From: JBDIBB01 sp039812685
Lineage (GTDB): Bacteria; Acidobacteriota; Vicinamibacteria; Vicinamibacterales; JAFNAJ01
DNA: 10,200 nucleotides
NCBI GenBank assembly: GCA_039812685.1
Contig: JBDIBB010000134.1
Span: 1-10,200 of the forward strand
Reading direction: 5' to 3'
Positions 6,414 through 10,200 of this stretch are shown piece after piece. The first letter of the stretch is position 1; every line of letters starts with the position of its first letter. The position numbers and the translations under genes are program-made. The notes beneath the pieces are model-generated. The model saw only the letters and a program-made list of their open reading frames with translations, was not told the origin of the DNA and made no database searches.

Positions 6414-7619
6414 ATGCCCACGCCCATCTACATCGCCGCCTACCATCAGTCACCGTTCGGCAAGCTCGGGGACGTCTCGGTGCCCGACATCGTCTCGCGC
6501 GCCGTCGCCGAGACCTGCGCGGCCGCCGCCATCGACGCCTCAGCCGTCGACGTCGCGTCGATCGGCGCCACCTGCAACTTCTCCCTCAACGCCCAGGGGC
6601 TGCTCGCCGGCCTCGTGGCGATGACCCCGGGGCTGGCCGGCAAGCCGATCGAGTCGGTGGAGAACGCATGCGCCTCCGGCGGCCAGGCCATCCTGTCGGT
6701 GATCCACAAGTTGCTCGCCGGCGACGGCGACGTGGGCCTTGCGCTGGGATACGAGAAGATGCGCGGGCCCGACGGCAAGGCCGACGGCAAGCTCGTGGGC
6801 CAGGTGCTCGGCTACTTCTCGCACCCCGACGAGCGCGCCGGCAAGGTGTTCGTCTTCCCGCACCTGTTCGCCGAGGTCATGGCGGCCTACATGGCGGCCT
6901 GCGGCGTCACCGAGCGCGACCTGGCCTCGATCGCGGTCACCGAGTACGCCAACGCCCGGCACAACCCCTTCGCGCAGATGCGCCACGTCGCGCTCACGCT
7001 CGACGAGGCGCTCGCCATCGGCGGCCCGAACCGCTACGTGGTGGAGGGGCTCCCGCTGAAGACCTACGACTGCAGTCAGATCACCGACGGCTATGCCGGC
7101 CTGGTGCTGGCCACCGAGCGCGGGCTCGACCGAATCGGCGCGCGGAAGGCCGACTGCGTGCGCCTGGCGGGCTGGGGCCAGGCGACCGACCCGCTGATGA
7201 AGGCCGGCCGCGACGTGCTGCGCCCCCAGGGCGCGCTGCGCGCCATGAACCGGGCCTACGCGATGAGCGGGGTGCCACCCGCCGAGGTCAACGTCGCCGA
7301 GGTGCACGACTGCTTCACGGTGATGGGGGCCATCGCCACGGAGGTGATCGGCAAGGCCGCGACGGGCGCCGGCGCCCGCTACTGGACCGACGGCAGGGCG
7401 CAGGTCGACGGCGAGTGCGCCATCAACTCGTCGGGCGGGCTCATCGCCAAGGGCCACCCGATCGGCGCCACGGGCATCGCGATGGTGGGCTGGTGCGCCT
7501 GGCAACTGCTGGGCCGGGCGCCCGCGCCGCTGCAGGTGGCGGCGCCGCGCGCCGCCGCCACCTTCAACATCGGCGGCCCGATTTGCGCTTCGGTCTGCAC
7601 GGTGCTCACGCGCGACTGA
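6414..7619 (+). CDS. Thiolase, SCP-2/acetyl-CoA acetyltransferase type
   Basis: The 401-residue product has the thiolase double fold. Cys86 in NACASGGQAI is the acyl-accepting nucleophile. VHDCFTVMGAIATE (298-310; His299) and GGLIAKGHPIGATG (341-354; His348) are the usual active-site motifs, and the last loop reads GGPICASVCTVL (388-399) with Cys391 near the position of the second catalytic Cys. HDCFT in place of NEAF is the mark of SCP-2-type thiolases, which act on acyl-CoAs in beta-oxidation-like or CoA-dependent degradation pathways; the acyl substrate cannot be read from sequence. The enzyme is soluble. The ATG has GGAG 5 bases upstream. It appears monocistronic: no OB-fold/DUF35 partner, acyl-CoA dehydrogenase or hydratase lies beside it, though such partners are common for this group. 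It converges with the glycosyltransferase gene with a gap of only 19 bases. Confidence 0.9.
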   Translation: MPTPIYIAAYHQSPFGKLGDVSVPDIVSRAVAETCAAAAIDASAVDVASIGATCNFSLNAQGLLAGLVAMTPGLAGKPIESVENACASGGQAILSVIHKLLAGDGDVGLALGYEKMRGPDGKADGKLVGQVLGYFSHPDERAGKVFVFPHLFAEVMAAYMAACGVTERDLASIAVTEYANARHNPFAQMRHVALTLDEALAIGGPNRYVVEGLPLKTYDCSQITDGYAGLVLATERGLDRIGARKADCVRLAGWGQATDPLMKAGRDVLRPQGALRAMNRAYAMSGVPPAEVNVAEVHDCFTVMGAIATEVIGKAATGAGARYWTDGRAQVDGECAINSSGGLIAKGHPIGATGIAMVGWCAWQLLGRAPAPLQVAAPRAAATFNIGGPICASVCTVLTRD

Positions 7620-7638
7620 GGCAGCGGCCCGGCGGCGC

Positions 7639-8646
7639 TCACGCGGCGCAGACGAAGTCGCGCAGTTCCGAGAAGCCCCGCGCGGCGAGGATGGCGCGGA
7701 TCTCGGCCCGCGGGCCGGCCCGCGCCACCGACACCACGATTGGCGTGCCGCGAAGGGCCGGCAGCGCCTCGATGGGCACCACCGGCGCACCGTGGATCAC
7801 GCGGCCGATGCGCGACGGCTTCACCTCGACGATCGACGTCGGGTGCCGGCCGTGGTGGGTGAGCGCGCGGCGCAGCGCGCGGCCGGTGGCGCCGTGCCCC
7901 CACAGCACGTATCCGGGGCATCCGGCCAGCAGCGTGTCCGCGAGGTGCGCGGCCTTGCGCGCGGTGAACCGATCGAGCGCGTAGCGCGCGTCGGTGCGCG
8001 AGAGCCGGCCCGGCCCGTCGCGCCACGCCAGCAGCCGCCGCGCCACCATGCCGAACCGCCCGCCGTCGCGGAGCAGGCGCAGGAGCAGGTCGTAATCCTC
8101 CGGGCCGTCATCCTCGCGGTAGCCGAGCCGGCGGAGCACGTGGGCGCGCACGCACCACGTCGGGTGGGCCACGGGACACTCGACCAGCGCATCGCGCGCG
8201 ACGTCTTCCGGCGTGCGCATCGTGTTGAGCCACGCCTCGTAATCACGGCGATAGGGCGTGAGCGCCGACCGCGGGAAGAGCCGCACGTGACAGCCGACGG
8301 CGTCCAGCGAGGCGTCGGATCGGAGGGCGGCCACCTGCGCCGCCAGTCGGTCGCGATGCATGAGATCGTCGGCGTCCAGGCGCGCGATCAACGGGCCCCG
8401 GCAGGCGGCCAGCCCGTCGACGAGCGCCGGAACCAGGCCGCGGCGCGGGAGCGCGATCCGCCGGACGCGACGCTCGGCCGCCGCCACCTCCTCGACGATG
8501 GCGGGGGTCGCATCGTGCGAGCCATCGTCAGCCACCACGCACTCCCAGGCGGCGAGCGTCTGTCGCAGCACGCTGCGCAGCGCCGCGCCAATGGTGGGTG
8601 CCGCGTCGCGAACCGGCAGCAGGACGGAGACCTCCGGCGGGCGCAT
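7639..8646 (-). CDS. Family 2 glycosyltransferase fused to a C-terminal Rossmann-like domain
   Basis: With the start at 8646 the product is 335 residues. Residues 5-215 are a GT-A glycosyltransferase: VSVLLPVRDA (6-15), VVADDGSHDAT (37-47), RLDADD (89-94, the metal-binding DxD) and GPEDYDLLLR (181-190, the usual acidic catalytic-base region). It should transfer a sugar from a nucleotide sugar, probably to a surface glycan; the specificity is unknown. Residues about 244-335 are a separate unit that begins YVLWGHGATGRAL, a glycine-rich nucleotide-binding-like loop. It continues with a G-x-P-V strand (HGAPVVPIEALP) and IVVSVARAGPRAEIRAIL, as in CoA- or sugar-binding Rossmann-like domains. No transmembrane segment is seen. 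The start is uncertain: 8646 (no ribosome-binding site) and 8667 (weak GGCGG) are both possible. It lies 139 bases after DUF503 on the same strand and may be co-transcribed. Confidence 0.85.
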   Translation of the reverse strand: MRPPEVSVLLPVRDAAPTIGAALRSVLRQTLAAWECVVADDGSHDATPAIVEEVAAAERRVRRIALPRRGLVPALVDGLAACRGPLIARLDADDLMHRDRLAAQVAALRSDASLDAVGCHVRLFPRSALTPYRRDYEAWLNTMRTPEDVARDALVECPVAHPTWCVRAHVLRRLGYREDDGPEDYDLLLRLLRDGGRFGMVARRLLAWRDGPGRLSRTDARYALDRFTARKAAHLADTLLAGCPGYVLWGHGATGRALRRALTHHGRHPTSIVEVKPSRIGRVIHGAPVVPIEALPALRGTPIVVSVARAGPRAEIRAILAARGFSELRDFVCAA

Positions 8647-8767
8647 CGGGATCGCGGAAGGGAGCATCCGCCGCCAGGCGGATCGATCGCGTCCCAGTCT
8701 CGCACGAACGTCCGGCGGCCGGGCGCGTCGAATGCGGATCCGACCCGTCGGCCATCGGGCGCGTCTC

Positions 8768-8786
8768 GGGCCCCGGGTCAGGGCCC
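8768..8786 (-). terminator. Hairpin overlapping the DUF503 stop codon, no U-tract
   Basis: GGGCCC (8768-8773) and GGGCCC (8781-8786) form a 6-bp stem with a 7-base loop, and the last base of the TAG stop is part of the stem. There is no T-run beyond it. It might partly separate DUF503 from the glycosyltransferase, or it may be chance in GC-rich DNA. Confidence 0.25.
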
Positions 8787-9070
8787 TACACGATCTCGAT
8801 TTCCCAGTTCGCGAGGTAGAGGTGCGGCTGCGTCCGCTCGATCCACCGCACGACCGACTCGAGGGCACCGTGCAGGTTGCCGCCGTCGGCGCTCACCATC
8901 GCGATGGCGATGACGGCCGACTGCCACTGGTCCTGATCGTCGACCTCGGCCACCGAGACGTTGAACTCGCCCCGCAGTCGCGCCAGCAGCGGCTTGAGCA
9001 AGCCGCGCTTCTCCTTGAGCGAGTGGGCCATGGGCAGCGACAGCGACACCTCGCACACGCCGATGATCAC
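8786..9070 (-). CDS. ylxP: DUF503 protein, YlxP-like
   Basis: This 94-residue protein matches DUF503 along its full length: MIIGVCEVSLSLP (1-13), AHSLKEKRGLLKPL (15-28), FNVSVAEVDDQDQWQSA (36-52) and a final beta strand LYLANWEIEIV. In Bacillota the family member YlxP is encoded within the nusA-infB-rbfA operon, and a link to ribosome biogenesis is suspected but not established. Here it is not in that context: it sits between a putative metal exporter and a glycosyltransferase. The start is a GTG with a strong GAGGGAGG (9083-9076) 5 bases upstream, the best ribosome-binding site in the window, so the short length is secure. Confidence 0.9.
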   Translation of the reverse strand: MIIGVCEVSLSLPMAHSLKEKRGLLKPLLARLRGEFNVSVAEVDDQDQWQSAVIAIAMVSADGGNLHGALESVVRWIERTQPHLYLANWEIEIV

Positions 9071-9097
9071 GCGCGCCTCCCTCGTTGCCGGCCCCGG

Positions 9098-9120
9098 GCC
9101 GGGGCACCGCGGGCCCCGGC
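9098..9120 (-). terminator. Hairpin between the transporter and DUF503, no U-tract
   Basis: GCCGGGGC (9098-9105) and GCCCCGGC (9113-9120) form a perfect 8-bp stem with a 7-base loop, beginning 5 bases after the transporter stop. A competing 5-bp stem, GCCCC (9091-9095) with GGGGC (9101-9105), shares one arm. No T-run follows. It could reduce read-through into DUF503, or it could simply reflect GC content. Confidence 0.35.
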
Positions 9121-9125
9121 GCGGC

Positions 9126-10013
9126 TCACGGCGTCACCGCGGCGGCCGTCAGGACGACGCCCGCGAGGATCGAGATGGCGAGGCAGGTGACCAGCAGCCC
9201 GCCCGCCGTGCGCGGCGAGGCCTCCTTCAGCAGCAGGATCGGGCCGTAGCCGGCGCCTGCCGACAGCCCGGCCATCGTCGCCCCGAACGGGAGAAGTCCG
9301 CGCACGGCGCCCTCGGCAATCGCGATCGACGCCGCGCAGTTCGGCACGAGGCCGAACAGGGCGGCGGCCACGACGGCGAGGTACGGATGGCGGGCGGCGG
9401 CCTCCAGCCACCGATCGCCGCCGGTGAGGGTCAGTCCCACGCCGATCGCCAGCGTGAGGCCGAACACCCAGCCGAAGATGTTCAGCGTGCGCCCCAGCGC
9501 GTGGTGCGCCAGCCGCGCGTAGTCGCTGGCGTGAAGTTCGCCGCACGGGCGTGCCGCGACGTCCGCATCGTGCTGGTGGATCTCGGCCTCGCGCACGTGC
9601 CGGGCGCGGCGCGGGCTGAGGGCGTCGGCCGCGAAGCCCGCGGCCACCCCGAGCGCCAGCTTGCCGCCGACGATGGCCAGCACCAGGCGGTCGTGCTGGC
9701 CGTGGGCAATCAGCACGGGCAGCGCCTCGTCTGACGTCGCGATGTAGGTGGCCACCAGCGTGCCGCGCGTCACCCGGCCCGAGAGGAACATCGAGGTGAC
9801 GAACACCGACATGCCGCACTGCGGGATCACGCCGAGCAGGGCGCCCAGCAGCGGGCCGATGCCGTCGATGCGCCGTGCGGCGGCCGCGAGTTGCGCGCCG
9901 CGGCTGCGCGCGAGCACCTCGAGGGCCATGTAGAGCACGAACAGCACCGGCACCATGGTCCAGGTGTCGGCGAGGGCATCACGCGCGAGATCGAACAGCA
10001 GATCGACGGTCAC
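9126..10013 (-). CDS. Putative 10-TM heavy-metal (manganese/arsenic-like) exporter, ArsP_2/DUF2899 family
   Basis: The product is 295 residues if it starts at the GTG 10013. It is an integral membrane protein with several hydrophobic segments in each half. Family motifs are GVIPQCGMSVFV (61-72), ATYIATSDEALPVL (88-101) and GLVPNCAASIAI (221-232), then GLSAGAGYGPILLL (249-262). The two halves resemble each other (PQC-x-x-S and PNC-x-x-S, each followed by a Gly-rich helix), as expected from internal duplication. The central loop (about 138-172) holds His146, His148, Cys157, His161, His170 and His171, a plausible metal-binding region. The family is annotated as a putative manganese or heavy-metal exporter by prediction, not firm biochemistry. 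No ribosome-binding site marks the GTG; the open frame extends to a GTG at 10088 with 25 Arg/Gly-rich residues, so the start is uncertain. It probably heads a unit with DUF503, 55 bases downstream. Confidence 0.82.
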   Translation of the reverse strand: MTVDLLFDLARDALADTWTMVPVLFVLYMALEVLARSRGAQLAAAARRIDGIGPLLGALLGVIPQCGMSVFVTSMFLSGRVTRGTLVATYIATSDEALPVLIAHGQHDRLVLAIVGGKLALGVAAGFAADALSPRRARHVREAEIHQHDADVAARPCGELHASDYARLAHHALGRTLNIFGWVFGLTLAIGVGLTLTGGDRWLEAAARHPYLAVVAAALFGLVPNCAASIAIAEGAVRGLLPFGATMAGLSAGAGYGPILLLKEASPRTAGGLLVTCLAISILAGVVLTAAAVTP

Positions 10014-10059
10014 GACACGGGCACCGGTGCGGCGACCGGAACGGCGCCGGCCGGCGTGG

Positions 10060-10072
10060 TCTGGAGAGCGTA
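10060..10072 (-). promoter_or_regulatory. Weak -10 candidate TACGCT upstream of the transporter
   Basis: On the minus strand TACGCT (10072-10067) keeps the three most conserved -10 bases (TAnnnT). A start of transcription near 10060 would give a leader of about 47 bases before the GTG at 10013. It is the only AT-containing hexamer of this kind between the terminator at 10116 and the gene. No -35 is evident, and no yybP-ykoY riboswitch pattern is recognisable. Confidence 0.2.
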
Positions 10073-10115
10073 CTCCGCCGGCGCGCACCGCGCGACGGGT
10101 TCCGGGACGATGGGC

Positions 10116-10148
10116 AAAAAAAGGGCCGGGGGCGCGTGGCCCCCGGCC
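10116..10148 (-). terminator. Canonical intrinsic terminator of the gene at the right edge
   Basis: On the minus strand a perfect 10-bp stem, GGCCGGGGGC (10148-10139) with GCCCCCGGCC (10133-10124), closes a 5-base loop. One C and then seven T residues (10122-10116) follow. This is a textbook rho-independent terminator. It lies 26 bases after the stop at 10175 and isolates the transporter unit from the gene upstream of it. It is the only hairpin in the window with a proper U-tract. Confidence 0.92.
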
Positions 10149-10174
10149 GCGGTCTCAGCAGGGTGCGGGCGCGG

Positions 10175-10200
10175 CTAGCGGAAGATGAACCGCACGCCAC
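10175..10200 (-). CDS. Last codons of a minus-strand gene cut by the window edge, possibly a beta-barrel protein
   Basis: Reading the minus strand from the edge gives GVRFIFR and then TAG (10177-10175). The alternating hydrophobic/aromatic pattern so close to the stop resembles the last strand of an outer-membrane barrel, as at the end of the DUF5916 protein (SYLFRL). That a gene ends here is supported by the strong intrinsic terminator just downstream on the same strand. With only eight codons the family cannot be named. Confidence 0.5.

Noticed and set aside
7604..7648. GCTCACGCG occurs twice as a direct repeat near the thiolase and glycosyltransferase stops.
   Set aside because: Both copies are largely inside coding sequence with normal codons; two 9-mers in GC-rich DNA are not evidence of an attachment site or mobile element.
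6540..7790. A minus-strand frame antisense to the thiolase gene.
   Set aside because: No family motifs and a typical shadow composition; the thiolase active-site motifs are all on the plus strand.
10014..10115. A possible yybP-ykoY manganese riboswitch upstream of the putative metal exporter, suggested by the family's usual associations.
   Set aside because: The space is about 100 bases and I could not find the conserved junction sequences; nothing beyond general GC pairing is visible.

Overview
The window is uniformly GC-rich (by eye about 70%), with codon third positions almost all G or C. It looks like a chromosomal segment of a Gram-negative-type bacterium: it carries a DUF5916 outer-membrane barrel, a periplasmic HtrA-type protease and a truncated gene whose last codons also look like a barrel terminus. 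DUF5916 barrels with a CBM9-like N-domain, together with this GC content, suggest Acidobacteriota (Vicinamibacteria-like) or Gemmatimonadota. That placement is inference; there is no marker gene here. I see no tRNA, rRNA, CRISPR array, insertion sequence or phage gene.

Layout. 1-163 (+) is the 3' end of an unrecognised gene. 252-1049 (-) is a Methyltransf_32-type SAM methyltransferase that appears to be leaderless. 1194-2417 (-) is a PLP-dependent alpha-oxoamine synthase, probably glycine C-acetyltransferase. Divergent from it, 2604-5027 (+) encodes a CBM9-like/DUF5916 outer-membrane protein. 5118-6200 (-) is an exported S1C (HtrA-type) serine protease with an unusual C-terminal domain instead of PDZ. 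Divergent from that, 6414-7619 (+) is an SCP-2-type thiolase. Then come three minus-strand genes: a putative 10-TM metal exporter (9126-10013), DUF503/YlxP (8786-9070) and a family 2 glycosyltransferase with an extra C-terminal Rossmann-like domain (7639-8646). At the right edge only the last codons of another minus-strand gene are present (10175-10200), followed by the one canonical intrinsic terminator of the window (10116-10148).

Regulatory reading. The two divergent intergenic regions, 2418-2603 and 6201-6413, hold the best promoter candidates. Two exported-protein genes share a CTATACTC -10 region, and the two metabolic enzymes have extended -10 elements of the form TGnTAnnnT. The thiolase -10 is overlapped by a 9-bp perfect inverted repeat that may be an operator. 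Most gene ends carry a strong GC hairpin without a U-tract. No stretch longer than 300 bases lacks a gene; the longest gap is 213 bases.

How the genes relate. The only plausible multi-gene transcription unit is transporter, DUF503, glycosyltransferase. The synthase and the thiolase both handle acetyl-CoA or other acyl-CoAs, but they sit in separate units. Overall this is mostly ordinary housekeeping and accessory metabolism; I do not see a clear defence, mobile or biosynthetic system.
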